A stretch of DNA of 64,000 bases from Streptomyces parvus (GCF_014648875.1 NZ_BMRY01000006.1:248001-312000); one strand, 5' to 3'. Positions 15,246 through 24,389 are shown, counted from the first letter of the stretch. Notes: generated from the letters alone by a model not told the origin. Program-made: numbers and translations.

Positions 15246-15683
15246 ATGAGCAACGTCTCACACGCGAGGAGTGACTTGTCGGGCCACCCCGACGCCTCCG
15301 AAATGCGTGCACGGTACGACCGCGTGATGGGCGGCCGCGATGTGGCGCTGGTGGACGCGCCGGTCTTCCTCGTCGGCCTCTACTGCGCCGTCTCCCCGTG
15401 GGTGCTCCACTTCACGGCGAGCCAGCCGGCCCTGGTCACGCACAACCTCGTGATGGGTATCGCCATCGCGGTGCTGGCTCTCGGCTTCACCGTGATGCCC
15501 GAGCGCATGTACGGCCTGAGCTGGGCGATGTGCGCCATCGGGGCGTGGATCATCGTGTCGACCTGGGTGGTGGGCAGCAGCCCGGACGCCGGAATCGTGA
15601 TCAACAACATCATCGTCGGCGGACTGACGGTACTGCTGGGCATGGTCTGCGCAGGAGCAGCGGCCAGAACCCGCAGCGCGTGA
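15246..15683 (+). CDS. SPW-repeat membrane protein
   Basis: The 145-residue protein has four hydrophobic helices. The SPW motif is visible once (CAVSPWVLHFTAS near residue 46), and the second half repeats the pattern with GLSWAMCAIGAWIIVSTWVV. SPW proteins are small integral membrane proteins of unknown function. ATG 15246 follows AAGGAG. Upstream, ATAAGCGC occurs twice (15151-15158 and 15162-15169) in what may be the promoter region. It stands alone between the fasciclin terminator and helY. Confidence 0.82.
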   Translation: MSNVSHARSDLSGHPDASEMRARYDRVMGGRDVALVDAPVFLVGLYCAVSPWVLHFTASQPALVTHNLVMGIAIAVLALGFTVMPERMYGLSWAMCAIGAWIIVSTWVVGSSPDAGIVINNIIVGGLTVLLGMVCAGAAARTRSA

Positions 15684-15741
15684 CGGACGAGCGCGACGCG
15701 CGACCCCTACGCCCCCGCTCCTCACCTCGGCCTGGGGCTCT

Positions 15742-15840
15742 CAGCCCCTCCGGCGCTTGAGGAGCGGGGTCCGGGGCAGCGCCCCACCTTCCAGCCCCTC
15801 CGGCGCTTGAGGAGCGGGGTCCGGGGCGGAGCCCCGGTTT
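15742..15840. repeat. Tandem pair of a GC-rich dispersed element
   Basis: A 36-base sequence starting CAGCCCCTCCGGCGCTTGAG is present exactly at 15742-15777 and 15792-15827, a period of 50 bases. Each copy continues into GGGGC/GCCCC hairpin arms (CCGGGGCGGAGCCCCGG in the second). I recognise the sequence as a family scattered between genes in many Streptomyces genomes. It lies between the convergent SPW and helY genes, so it may also act as a terminator. Confidence 0.75.
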
Positions 15841-15907
15841 CGGGAAGGGGCGGGGAGGGGGCAAGCCCGCCGCAGGCGCCCCACTCCCGCACCGGGCCAC
15901 CCGCTCC

Positions 15908-18748
15908 TCACCCCACCGAGCTGTACGCCACAACCCCCCGCAACACCGCATCCACCGCCTTCCGCGCACTCTTGGCCACGCCGGAAGCCCCCTCCCCCGC
16001 ATCCCGAGGCGCCGCCGCGGCCACCTGCCCCAGCACGTCGATCACCTGCTTGCACCACCGCACGAAGTCCCCCGCCGGCATCTCCGCCTCGCGCAGCACC
16101 TCGTCCAGCGTCCGGCCGGAGGCCCACATGTAGACCGCCCAGGCGAAGCCGAGATCGGGCTCGCGCTGTCCGACCCCTTCCGTCTGGTTGATCTTGAAGT
16201 CCTCCTCCAGACCATCAAGCCGCCCCCAGATCCGCACCATCTCGCCCATGGCGACCTTGGCAGGACCGGACGGCAGCTTGGGCGCGACCGCGTCATCGGC
16301 CTGCCGCGCCTCGTACACCAGAGCCGAGACGCACGCGGCGAGCTCAGCCGGGTTGAGCCCCTCCCACACACCCTCGCGCAGGCACTCGCTGGCCAGCAGA
16401 TCCAGCTCACCGTAGAGCCGGGCCAGCCGCCGCCCGTTGGCGGTGACCTCGTTGCCCCGGAGGTAGTCCAGCTCGGTGAGGAGCGCGACGATCCGGTCGA
16501 AGGTCCGGGCGATCGTGTTCGTCCGCCCCTCGATCCGCTTCTCCAGCTGCCGTGTGTCCCGCTGCAACCGGTGGTAGCGCTCGGCCCACCGCGCGTGGTC
16601 CTCCCGCTCGTCGCACCCGTGGCAGGGGTGGGCGCGCAGCTCGGTCCGCAGCCGGGCGATCTCGCGGTCGTCGGCGGCCGGCGCCCGCCCCTTGCGGTGC
16701 CGGTCGGGCACGATGTGCCCGGCCTTGGACCGCAGCGCGGAGGCCAGATCACGCCGGGACTGCGGCGAGCGCGGGTTGAACGACTTCGGGACGCGCATCC
16801 GGTCCAGCGCCTCCACCGGCACCGGGAAGTCCATCGAGGCCAGCCGCTTGACCTGCCGCTCGGCCGTCAGCACCAGCGGCCGAGGCCCGTCGTGGTGGTC
16901 GAAGCCGCGATGCCCGTTGGCCCGCCCGGCGGGCAGCCCCGGATCCAGCACCAGGGCCAGCCCCGCGAACTTCCCCGTCGGAACGTGGATGACATCGCCC
17001 GGCCTCAGCTTCTCCAGGGACGAGGCCGCCGCCGCCCGCCGCTGGGCCGCGCCCTGCTTGGCCAGCTCCGTCTCGCGGTCCTTGAGGTCGCGCCGCAGGC
17101 GCGCGTACTCCTCGAAGTCCCCGAGGTGGCAGGTCATGCCCTCCTTGTAGCCCTCCAGGCCCTCCTCGTTGCGCTGCACCTGCCGCGAAATCCCGACCAC
17201 CGACTTGTCGGCCTGGAACTGGGCGAACGAGGTCTCCAGCAGCTCGCGCGACCGGTGCCGCCCGAACTGCTGCACCAGGTTGACCGCCATGTTGTACGAG
17301 GGGCGGAAGCTGGAGCGCAGCGGATACGTACGCGTGCCCGCGAGGCCGGCCAGCGCCGTCGGGTCGAGGCCGCGCTGCCACAGGACCACCGCGTGGCCCT
17401 CGACGTCGATGCCGCGGCGTCCGGCCCGGCCGGTGAGCTGGGTGTACTCGCCGGGGGTGATGTCGGCGTGCTGCTCGCCGTTCCACTTGACGAGCTTCTC
17501 CAGCACCACCGAGCGCGCGGGCATGTTGATGCCGAGCGCCAGGGTCTCGGTGGCGAAGACGGCCTTGACCAGCCCCCGGACGAACAGCTCCTCGACGACC
17601 TCCTTGAACGTCGGCAGCATGCCCGCGTGGTGGGCGGCGATGCCCCGCTCCAGGCCTTCGAGCCATTCGTAGTAGCCCAGGACGTGGAGGTCCTCGCCGG
17701 GGATGGACGCGGTCCGCTCCTCGACGATCTCGCGGACCAGCCGGCGGTTGTCCTCGTCGTTGAGCCGGAGTCCGGCGTACAGACACTGCTGGACGGCGGC
17801 CTCGCAGCCCGCCCGGCTGAAGATGAACGTGATCGCGGGGAGCAGCCCCTCGTTGTCCAGCCGGTCGATGACCTCGGGCCTGCCGGGCGTCCAGATCCGG
17901 CCGCGCTGACGCCGCTCGCGCTCGCGGTCGGCCTCGCGCACCATCTTGCCCCGGCGGCGGTCGCGCGGGTTGTAGGTGTTCTGGCTCTCCTGGCGGGCGA
18001 GGCGGACCAGGTCCGGGTTGACCTCACGGCGTCCGGCGCCCCGGCCGCCGTGGTCGGTGCCCTCCTCGAAGAGGTCGTACATCCGGCGTCCGGCCATCAC
18101 GTGCTGCCACAGCGGCACCGGCCGGTGCTCGGAGACGATGACCTCGGTGTCGCCGCGCACGGTGTCCAGCCAGTCGCCGAACTCCTCCGCGTTGGACACG
18201 GTCGCCGAGAGGGAGACCAGCGTCACCGACTCCGGGAGGTGGATGATCACTTCCTCCCACACCGCGCCCCGGAAGCGGTCGGAGAGGTAGTGCACCTCGT
18301 CCATGACCACATAGCCGAGGCCGGAGAGCGACTGCGAGCCCGCGTACAGCATGTTCCGCAGGACCTCGGTGGTCATCACGACCACCGGCGCCTCGGAGTT
18401 GACGCTGTTGTCGCCGGTCAGCAGCCCGACCTTGTCCGCGCCGTACCGCTTGACCAGGTCGGCGTACTTCTGGTTCGAGAGCGCCTTGATCGGCGTGGTG
18501 TAGAAGCATTTGCGGCCCTGCTCCAGGGCCAGGTGCACGGCGAACTCGCCGACGATCGTCTTGCCCGACCCGGTGGGCGCCGCGACCAGCACCCCCTTGC
18601 CCGCCTCCAGGGCCTGGCAGGCCTCGATCTGGAACGGGTCCAGACCGAAGTCGTACATCTCCCGGAAGGGCCCGAGGGCCGTCGCCATCTCGGCCGCACG
18701 GGCGCGGGATGCCTGGTATCGCTCAGCTGGTGAGAGGTCCTCTGTCAT
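15908..18748 (-). CDS. helY: HelY-like DEVH-box RNA/DNA helicase (Ski2/Mtr4 family)
   Basis: The 946-residue ATP-dependent helicase has motif I (APTGSGKT), motif Ia (TTPIKALSNQKY), motif II MDEVHYLSDRF, motif III SLSATVSN and motif VI QLTGRAGRRGID. A long C-terminal part resembles the arch and helical domains of Mtr4/Ski2 proteins and M. tuberculosis HelY. The likely role is RNA processing or decay. The ATG at 18748 gives the usual N-terminus TEDLSPAERYQASRA. A GTG at 18772 is possible and has AGAGG just before it. It ends the leftward pafBC-tat series. Confidence 0.88.
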   Translation of the reverse strand: MTEDLSPAERYQASRARAAEMATALGPFREMYDFGLDPFQIEACQALEAGKGVLVAAPTGSGKTIVGEFAVHLALEQGRKCFYTTPIKALSNQKYADLVKRYGADKVGLLTGDNSVNSEAPVVVMTTEVLRNMLYAGSQSLSGLGYVVMDEVHYLSDRFRGAVWEEVIIHLPESVTLVSLSATVSNAEEFGDWLDTVRGDTEVIVSEHRPVPLWQHVMAGRRMYDLFEEGTDHGGRGAGRREVNPDLVRLARQESQNTYNPRDRRRGKMVREADRERERRQRGRIWTPGRPEVIDRLDNEGLLPAITFIFSRAGCEAAVQQCLYAGLRLNDEDNRRLVREIVEERTASIPGEDLHVLGYYEWLEGLERGIAAHHAGMLPTFKEVVEELFVRGLVKAVFATETLALGINMPARSVVLEKLVKWNGEQHADITPGEYTQLTGRAGRRGIDVEGHAVVLWQRGLDPTALAGLAGTRTYPLRSSFRPSYNMAVNLVQQFGRHRSRELLETSFAQFQADKSVVGISRQVQRNEEGLEGYKEGMTCHLGDFEEYARLRRDLKDRETELAKQGAAQRRAAAASSLEKLRPGDVIHVPTGKFAGLALVLDPGLPAGRANGHRGFDHHDGPRPLVLTAERQVKRLASMDFPVPVEALDRMRVPKSFNPRSPQSRRDLASALRSKAGHIVPDRHRKGRAPAADDREIARLRTELRAHPCHGCDEREDHARWAERYHRLQRDTRQLEKRIEGRTNTIARTFDRIVALLTELDYLRGNEVTANGRRLARLYGELDLLASECLREGVWEGLNPAELAACVSALVYEARQADDAVAPKLPSGPAKVAMGEMVRIWGRLDGLEEDFKINQTEGVGQREPDLGFAWAVYMWASGRTLDEVLREAEMPAGDFVRWCKQVIDVLGQVAAAAPRDAGEGASGVAKSARKAVDAVLRGVVAYSSVG

Positions 18749-18829
18749 CTTGGCTACGAGCCTACCCGTCACCTCTGACAGTCAGCCCGATCTTTAAATC
18801 CCCTTGGGCTGCCACCCGGTCGGAGCCGG

Positions 18830-19723
18830 TCAGCGCCCCGTGAGCACCCGCACGGCCCCCGGTACGCAGGTGGCGGTGAGCGGCAGGGGCCCCATCGGTT
18901 CGCCGTCCGCGTACGCCGTGACACCGGATGCCACCAGCTCGATCGAGGAGACCCGGTGCACGGTGACGGCGGGGTGGGTCAGATGCGCGCCCTTGTAGAC
19001 CTTCGGGAAGACCTTGAGCAGCTCGGTGCGGGTGCACTCCCCGACCACGGTCACGTCGAAGAGCCCGTCGTCCATCTCGGCCTCGGCGCAGATCCGCATG
19101 CCCCCGCCGTACGTGGTCCCGTTGCCCACCGCGATGAGCGTCGCCCCGATCTCGCGGACCTCGCCCCCGTCGAGCCGGATCCGGTACGGGATCGGCTTGA
19201 AGGCGGCCAGTTCGGCGAGGATCGCGAGGTCGTACTTGAACCGGCCGCCGACGAGGCGCATCCGGTTGCCCCGGTCGTTGACCCGGGAGTCGAAGCCGGA
19301 GGCGAGGACGGTGCCGAACCAGCGGCCTCCGACCCGCCCCAGGTCGATCTCGCGGTGGCCGCCGTCCTTGAGGGCCCGGGCGGCCAGCCGTCCGGCGGCG
19401 GCCGGGTCGCGGATCGGCAGCCCCAGCGCACGGGCGAAGTCGTTGCCGGTGCCGACGGCGACGACGCCCAGCGGCGTACTCGTCCCCGCGACGGCCTGGA
19501 GGGCGAGGGACATCAGCCCGTCCCCGCCCACGGCTATCATTGCCCCGGTCCCCGCCGCGACGGCCTCGCGGGCCCGGCGCAGGGCGTCGTCGGCGTCTTC
19601 ACCCAGCACCGTACGGACGGAGAATCCGGCGTCCCGCAACGCGGAAGCGGCCGGCTGCGCGGCGTGCGCGCCCCGGCCGCGTCCCGCGGTGGGATTGACG
19701 AAGAGGGTGATCTCGCTGGTCAC
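18830..19723 (-). CDS. Diacylglycerol/lipid kinase family protein (DagK catalytic domain)
   Basis: The 297-residue protein has the NPTAGRGRG nucleotide-binding start, the AVGGDGLMSLALQAV loop near residue 64 and GTGNDFARALG near 91, then the C-terminal beta-sandwich. The family phosphorylates diacylglycerol or related lipids at the membrane. The usual GGDGT is GGDGL here; the substitution removes a Thr that is normally conserved, but I believe it recurs in Streptomyces homologues. It sits 19 bases after tatC on the same strand, probably in one transcript. Confidence 0.87.
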   Translation of the reverse strand: MTSEITLFVNPTAGRGRGAHAAQPAASALRDAGFSVRTVLGEDADDALRRAREAVAAGTGAMIAVGGDGLMSLALQAVAGTSTPLGVVAVGTGNDFARALGLPIRDPAAAGRLAARALKDGGHREIDLGRVGGRWFGTVLASGFDSRVNDRGNRMRLVGGRFKYDLAILAELAAFKPIPYRIRLDGGEVREIGATLIAVGNGTTYGGGMRICAEAEMDDGLFDVTVVGECTRTELLKVFPKVYKGAHLTHPAVTVHRVSSIELVASGVTAYADGEPMGPLPLTATCVPGAVRVLTGR

Positions 19724-19742
19724 CCTTCCGGACCCTACAAGG

Positions 19743-20708
19743 TCAGGTGATGTCGTCGTAACCGTTCAGCCGCTGCGATCCGGGCCCGTCCGCCTCACCG
19801 GTGTTCTGGCCGGGCAGCGCGGGGCGGGAGGAGGACACGTTCTCCACACGGCCGACGGGCTCGGGCGTCAGATCCAGCTGCGATGCCTCGTCGTCGCTGA
19901 GCTCGGCGTCGGGGTTGTTGCGGTTGCGCCGCTTGTCGTTCAGGAGGGAGAAGCCGGTGGCGACGAAGTAGAGGAAGGCGAGCGGCCCGGCGAGGAGCAG
20001 CATGGAGAGCGGTTCGCCGCCGGGAGTGGCGATCGCCGCGAAGGCGGTGAGGCCGACGATCATGCCGCGCCACCAGCCGAGCATCCGCTTGCCAGTGACG
20101 ACGCCCGTCATGTTCAGCGCGATGAGCAGCAGGGGCAGCTCGAAGGCGATGCCGAAGACGATCACCATCCGGACCAGCAGGTCCAGGTAGCTGTCGAGCT
20201 CGATCTGGTTCTGCACGTTGTCGGGGCTGAACCCGAGCATGATCTCGGCGGTCTGCGGGAGGATCGCGTAGGCGAGGTAGCCGCCGGAGATGAAGAGGGG
20301 TGCGCCCACCACGGCGAAGGCGTAGGCGTAGCGCTTCTCGCCCTTGTGCAGCCCCGGGGCGACGAAGGCCCACAGCTGGTACAGCCAGACCGGCGTGGCG
20401 AGCAGCACACCGGACATCAGAGCGACCTTGAGGGCGTTGGTGAACGGCGCCAGCAGGGTGTTGGTCTTCAGCAGCGCGCAGGGCTTGCCGTTGACGGCGA
20501 CGACGACGCCGTCTTTGCAGCCGACGGATTCGAGCAGAGGGCGCAGAAGGAAGTCGTAGATCTCCTTCTGGAAGAACGCCGCCACGATCGTCACCACGAC
20601 GATCGCCAGGACGGCCTTCAGCAGCCGGTTACGCAGCTCACGCAGGTGATCGAGGAGAGGCATCCGCCCCTCGTCGTCCTTCTCCTGCTTGCGGGCAGAC
20701 TTGAGCAA
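19743..20708 (-). CDS. tatC: Twin-arginine translocase subunit TatC
   Basis: TatC is the signal-peptide receptor of the Tat pathway for exporting folded proteins. The 321-residue product has six membrane helices and the conserved cytoplasmic start MPLLDHLRELRNRLLKAVLA, then LYQLWAFVAPGLHKGEKRYA and SFNCD-type polar patches replaced by FSPDNVQNQIE. The C-terminal ~65 residues are a long hydrophilic tail. ATG 20708 is 49 bases after tatA. A separate tatB is not in the window, as is normal for Streptomyces. Confidence 0.95.
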   Translation of the reverse strand: MLKSARKQEKDDEGRMPLLDHLRELRNRLLKAVLAIVVVTIVAAFFQKEIYDFLLRPLLESVGCKDGVVVAVNGKPCALLKTNTLLAPFTNALKVALMSGVLLATPVWLYQLWAFVAPGLHKGEKRYAYAFAVVGAPLFISGGYLAYAILPQTAEIMLGFSPDNVQNQIELDSYLDLLVRMVIVFGIAFELPLLLIALNMTGVVTGKRMLGWWRGMIVGLTAFAAIATPGGEPLSMLLLAGPLAFLYFVATGFSLLNDKRRNRNNPDAELSDDEASQLDLTPEPVGRVENVSSSRPALPGQNTGEADGPGSQRLNGYDDIT

Positions 20709-20757
20709 CCCACTTCCCTCGTCTCGTGCGGCGGCTGTCGGCGGAGCGCGTCGGCGG

Positions 20758-21054
20758 TCAGCTCTGGGTGGTGGGCTTGGCCTCGTTGACCGGGCGGGAG
20801 CTGGTGACGTCTCCCGGCGCGGCCTGGATGGTGCGCGCGGTGGTGGACTGCGGGGGGACCGTGTCGTCGACGGTCTCCGTGGTGGGCGTCGCGGTCGCCG
20901 CGTCGTCCTTCTTCATGGCCTTGGCCTCGCTCTTGAGGATGCGGGCCGACTTGCCGAGCGAGCGCGCCATGTCGGGGAGCTTCTTGGCACCGAAGAGCAG
21001 CAGGATGACAGCGATGATCAGAACGATCTCGAGGGGCTTCAGATTGCCGATCAT
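20758..21054 (-). CDS. tatA: Twin-arginine translocase subunit TatA
   Basis: TatA forms the membrane-permeating element of the Tat system. The 98-residue protein has one N-terminal helix (LKPLEIVLIIAVILLLFGAKK), the hinge FGAKKLPDMARSLGKS, an amphipathic helix and a Thr/Pro-rich tail. I chose ATG 21054 because it follows GAAGGAAG and yields the standard short N-terminus (MIGNLKP); an ATT/ATG-type extension to 21072 adds MRRKSH. It leads tatC. Confidence 0.95.
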   Translation of the reverse strand: MIGNLKPLEIVLIIAVILLLFGAKKLPDMARSLGKSARILKSEAKAMKKDDAATATPTTETVDDTVPPQSTTARTIQAAPGDVTSSRPVNEAKPTTQS

Positions 21055-21270
21055 GTGCGACTTCCTTCTCACTGAGGCGGCTGGGGGTGGGCTCGCTACC
21101 CGTTCGACCGGGCATACGTCCGATCGTTGCGCTTGGCAGCGATCGTAACCCGCAGGGGTAAACGCGAGGCAATGCCCGTGCGTACTCCGGCTTGCGGCCC
21201 CGCACCTCCCTGCCTGGGCCGACCCATGCAGCGTACCCCCCGGTGCTGTGGGGCATCAGGCCCCGGCGCG

Positions 21271-21468
21271 CTAGCGCAGGCCGTCACCGGTGGCCGCGAG
21301 CCGGGTGGCGGCCCGCTCCAGGTCCTCCGAGGCCCGGTTGATGCGCTCGGTGGTGTCGGTGACCTGGCGGCCGAGCCGCTGCGCCTCGACGAAGACCTTG
21401 ATGCCGAGGACGCCGAGCACGGCGATGCCCAGGAATCCGAGGGCGATGGCGAGCATGGGCCAGAACAT
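21271..21468 (-). CDS. Small single-span membrane protein with coiled-coil tail
   Basis: The 65-residue protein starts with a membrane helix (LAIALGFLGIAVLGVLGIKVF) and continues as an amphipathic helix (RLGRQVTDTTERINRASEDL). It resembles short DUF948-type proteins. Such a gene is commonly found beside tatA in Streptomyces, but I know no function. The start ATG has GAGAGAGG upstream. The 216-base gap to tatA carries no other gene I can see. Confidence 0.7.
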   Translation of the reverse strand: MFWPMLAIALGFLGIAVLGVLGIKVFVEAQRLGRQVTDTTERINRASEDLERAATRLAATGDGLR

Positions 21469-21502
21469 ACGGGGGGCCTCTCTCCTGTACGGCTGCGCGG
21501 CG

Positions 21503-21841
21503 CTACAGGGCGGTGTGCAGGCGCAGGGTCCGTACGCCGCCGCCGGTGAGCAGTTCGATGATGCGCTCCCCGGCGGGCTTGCGGACCGAGGCGCCGCACT
21601 CGGGGCAGGTGAAGGTGTAGAAGGTGGTGCGGCGGGTGGCGCCGATCGCCAGCCGCAGTGCGGCGGCGGCCAGTTCGAAGCGCCCGCGGCAGTCGGGGCA
21701 GGCTGCCCGGAAGCGCACGGCTGCGGGGACCGGCACGGGGACGGGACCGGTGCCCGACCGGTGCGCGGGGCGTATCCCGGTGCCGGGCGGAGCCTCCGGG
21801 CGGACTCCGGAGGCGGCCGGGAACAGGGGCGTCCGGTTCAT
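21503..21841 (-). CDS. Zinc-ribbon protein of unknown function
   Basis: The 112-residue protein has a Pro/Gly-rich start and two Cys pairs, ACPDCRGRF near residue 47 and FTCPECGASVRKP near 77, that would bind one zinc. The C-terminal part ELLTGGGVRTLRLHTAL is conserved-looking. It lies 23 bases downstream of pafC and 34 bases upstream of the small membrane protein gene on the same strand, so it is probably co-transcribed. No function can be assigned. Confidence 0.7.
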   Translation of the reverse strand: MNRTPLFPAASGVRPEAPPGTGIRPAHRSGTGPVPVPVPAAVRFRAACPDCRGRFELAAAALRLAIGATRRTTFYTFTCPECGASVRKPAGERIIELLTGGGVRTLRLHTAL

Positions 21842-21864
21842 CGTCGTCTCCCTCCCCCCGGCCC

Positions 21865-22821
21865 TCAGACCGCGTCCTCGTAGGCGGCGAGCGCCTCGCG
21901 GGCGGCCTCGCGGGCGCTGTCCGCGAGCTCCGGCGGGGCGACGATGCGGCCGTCACCGCCGAGGCGCAGGGCGAGCCGGCGCAGCGAGGCCGGGTCCGGG
22001 GTGCGCAGGGTGATGCGCAGGCCGCCGTCGGGGAGTTCTTCGGCACTGTCGTGCGGGTAGTACTCGGCGACCCAGCGGCCGCCGGTGCCGACCTCGATCA
22101 CGACCTCCGGGTCCTCGGCCGCGGGCTGGACGAGACCGGCGGACAGGTCGCGCAGTTCCAGCTCGGGCGGGGCGGCGGGGGCGTCGAGGAGGCGGATCTC
22201 GGCGACCCGGTCGAGCCGGAAGGTCCGGCGGGCCTCGGAGAGCCGGCACCAGCCCTCCATGTAGGTGTGGCCGACGGCGAAGAGCCGGATCGGGTCGACC
22301 TCGCGCTCGGTGAGTTCGTCGCGGGCGGGCGAGTAGTAGCGCAGCCAGAGGCGGCGGCGCTCGGAGATGGCCCGGTCGACGTCGGCGAAGACGCCGCCCT
22401 CCGCTTCGAAGGTCACCGAGAGCCGGGAGCTGGCCGCACCGGACTCGCCGGCGGCGGTCTCCAGCTTGGCGGTGGCGCGGACGAGGGCCTCCCGGTCGCT
22501 CTCGCGCAGGCCGGGCAGGGTGGCGACGGCGCGGGCGGCGACGAGCAGCGCGGTGGCCTCGTCGGCGGCGAGCCGGAGCGGTTCGGCGACGTCGTCCGGG
22601 TTGTGCCACCAGATGCGGTCGCCGTCGGTGTCGATGTCGAGGAGGTCGCCGCCGCGGAAGCTGGTGCCGCACATGGGCAGGACGTCGAGGTCGGAGATCA
22701 GCTCGTCCTCGGTGATCCCGAAAGCCCGCGCCACGTCCTGGACGTGGGCGCCGGGCCGCTCGCGCAGATACGTCACCAGGGACAGCATCCGGCGGGTCTG
22801 GTCGATCGCGTTCGTGGCCAT
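21865..22821 (-). CDS. pafC: WYL-domain transcriptional regulator PafC
   Basis: PafC pairs with PafB to activate the main RecA-independent DNA-damage response in mycobacteria. The 318-residue protein has an N-terminal winged helix (AIDQTRRMLSLVTYLRERPG), a WYL domain (ERRRLWLRYYSPARDE, then GWCRLSEARRTFRLDRV) and the WCX C-terminal domain. I chose ATG 22821; an upstream extension overlaps pafB and is spurious. It lies 13 bases after pafB. Confidence 0.9.
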   Translation of the reverse strand: MATNAIDQTRRMLSLVTYLRERPGAHVQDVARAFGITEDELISDLDVLPMCGTSFRGGDLLDIDTDGDRIWWHNPDDVAEPLRLAADEATALLVAARAVATLPGLRESDREALVRATAKLETAAGESGAASSRLSVTFEAEGGVFADVDRAISERRRLWLRYYSPARDELTEREVDPIRLFAVGHTYMEGWCRLSEARRTFRLDRVAEIRLLDAPAAPPELELRDLSAGLVQPAAEDPEVVIEVGTGGRWVAEYYPHDSAEELPDGGLRITLRTPDPASLRRLALRLGGDGRIVAPPELADSAREAAREALAAYEDAV

Positions 22822-22834
22822 CGTGTCGGCTCCC

Positions 22835-23788
22835 CTAGTCCTTGGCCACGGCTCGGAGCCGGTCCACCACATCGGCCCGCAGATCGGCGGGTTCCTCCAC
22901 GACGACGTCCGGGCCGAACTCGACGAGCCAGGCGTCCAGCCCGTGTCCGTACGGGATCTCCAGCTCGTCCCAGCCGTCGCCCCGGTCCCGTACGGCGGTG
23001 GCGCGGGAGCGCAGCGGGTAGCCGGCTCCGGCGCGGAGCCTGATCCGGGCGGTCCGGGTCGCGGTCTCGCCGGCCCAGCTCTCGACGGTCTCGCGGACGG
23101 TGACCACGTCGGGAACCTCGGCGCTGAAGGCTCCGGCGCGGGAGCGGACCTTGCCGGTGATGCGGGAGAGCCGGAAGACGCGTTCGGCGCCCCGCTCACG
23201 GTCCCAGCCGGCCAGATACCAGTGGCCGCGCCAGCATTCGAGGGTCCAGGGTTCGACCTGGCGCTGTTCGGCGCGGGCGGAGTTGGCCTTGCGGTAGTCG
23301 AAGGTGACGGGTCGGCGGTCGCGGCAGGCCAGCATCAGGGGCTCGAAGGCCGCCTCGTGGACGGGGATGCGGGGTTCGAGGGCGCTGTGGACCTCGTAGG
23401 CGTCCTCGGCCTCGGGCATTCCGGCGGCGCGCAGCTTCTGCAGGGCACCGCTGGCGGCCCCGGCGAGGCGGGCCTGCTGCCAGACCTTGGCGGCGAGGCC
23501 GAGGGCGGCGGCCTCCTCGGCGTCCAGGGTGATGGGGGGCAGCCGGTTGCTGTCGCGGCGGGCGAGGTAGCCGATGTCGCCGTCGAGGTTCTCGACGGTC
23601 TCGATGACGAGTCCGAGCTCGCGCAGATCGTCCTTGTCGCGCTCGAACATCCGGTTGAAGGAGTCGTCGGAGCCCGCTTCGAGGTAGGCCTCGATGGATC
23701 CGCGGAGTTCGCGCTTGCTGAGGGGGCGCCGGGTCCCCAGCAGGCACAGCGCGAGGTTCATCAACCGCTCGGCCTTGGCAATCGCCAT
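22835..23788 (-). CDS. pafB: WYL-domain transcriptional regulator PafB
   Basis: The 317-residue partner of PafC starts with an HTH domain (AERLMNLALCLLGTRRPLSK), then a WYL domain with RRPVTFDYRKANS and WYLAGWDRERGAERVFRLSR, and a WCX domain. PafBC acts as a heterodimer or fused protein with RNA polymerase at DNA-damage promoters and is thought to respond to single-stranded DNA. ATG 23788 has GAAAGG upstream. The promoter should lie in 23789-23896, after the FKBP terminator. The distance to pafA (~1.8 kb, with two FKBP genes between) is the standard Streptomyces arrangement. Confidence 0.92.
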   Translation of the reverse strand: MAIAKAERLMNLALCLLGTRRPLSKRELRGSIEAYLEAGSDDSFNRMFERDKDDLRELGLVIETVENLDGDIGYLARRDSNRLPPITLDAEEAAALGLAAKVWQQARLAGAASGALQKLRAAGMPEAEDAYEVHSALEPRIPVHEAAFEPLMLACRDRRPVTFDYRKANSARAEQRQVEPWTLECWRGHWYLAGWDRERGAERVFRLSRITGKVRSRAGAFSAEVPDVVTVRETVESWAGETATRTARIRLRAGAGYPLRSRATAVRDRGDGWDELEIPYGHGLDAWLVEFGPDVVVEEPADLRADVVDRLRAVAKD

Positions 23789-23896
23789 CGACGCCCTTTC
23801 TCCGGTGCTCTACGACGGTCGAACCTACCGCCCCGGGGTGTGGGGATCCAAAGTCGGGCCGTGGTCCGGAGCGCGGTGGGGGCTCGCCGGACAGCA

Positions 23897-23930
23897 CCGA
23901 GGGCTCCCGCCGTACGGCGGGAGCCCTCGG
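23897..23930 (-). terminator. Terminator of the FKBP gene
   Basis: The 34-base perfect palindrome CCGAGGGCTCCCGCCGT with its mirror lies 17 bases beyond the FKBP stop and separates it from pafB. Confidence 0.8.
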
Positions 23931-23947
23931 ACGTACAGCGGAACGGA

Positions 23948-24319
23948 TCAGGCCGCGACGAGGTCGCAGACGAAGATCAGCGTCTCACCGGGGGCGATCT
24001 TGCCGCCGGCGCCGCGGTCGCCGTAGGCGAGGTGGGCGGGGATGATCAGCTGGCGACGGCCGCCGACCTTCATGCCCTGCACGCCCTTGTCCCAGCCGGA
24101 GATGACCTGGCCGGCACCGAGCTGGAACTGCAGCGGGGTGCCGCGGTTCCAGGAGGCGTCGAACTCCTCGCCGGTGGAGAAGGACACACCCACGTAGTGG
24201 ACGGAGACGGTCTGGCCCGCCTGGGCCACCGGGCCGTCGCCCTCCCAGATGTCCTTGATCTCCAGATCGGCCGGCGGCTCGCCGCCCGGGAAGTCGACCT
24301 CGGGCTTCTCGATGCTCAC
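23948..24319 (-). CDS. Cytoplasmic FKBP-type peptidyl-prolyl isomerase
   Basis: The 123-residue single-domain FKBP catalyses proline cis-trans isomerisation. Conserved segments are VHYVGVSFSTGEEFDASW, FQLGAGQVISGWDKGVQGM and LIIPAHLAYGDRGAGG, including the aromatic and Asp/Tyr residues of the FK506 pocket. No signal peptide is present. ATG 24319 follows AGGAGC. It lies downstream of an exported two-domain FKBP gene on the same strand, with its own terminator after it. Confidence 0.95.
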   Translation of the reverse strand: MSIEKPEVDFPGGEPPADLEIKDIWEGDGPVAQAGQTVSVHYVGVSFSTGEEFDASWNRGTPLQFQLGAGQVISGWDKGVQGMKVGGRRQLIIPAHLAYGDRGAGGKIAPGETLIFVCDLVAA

Positions 24320-24389
24320 TGAACTGCTCCTAAAAGAATCTTGGGGAAAAACCCCACAAGTCTTGCACGGGTCACCCCGTCGCCCGGAC

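Noticed and set aside
15742..15840. Repeat pair considered as a CRISPR array
   Set aside because: There are only two copies, the spacer is 14 bases, there are no cas genes, and the sequence is a known type of dispersed Streptomyces repeat.
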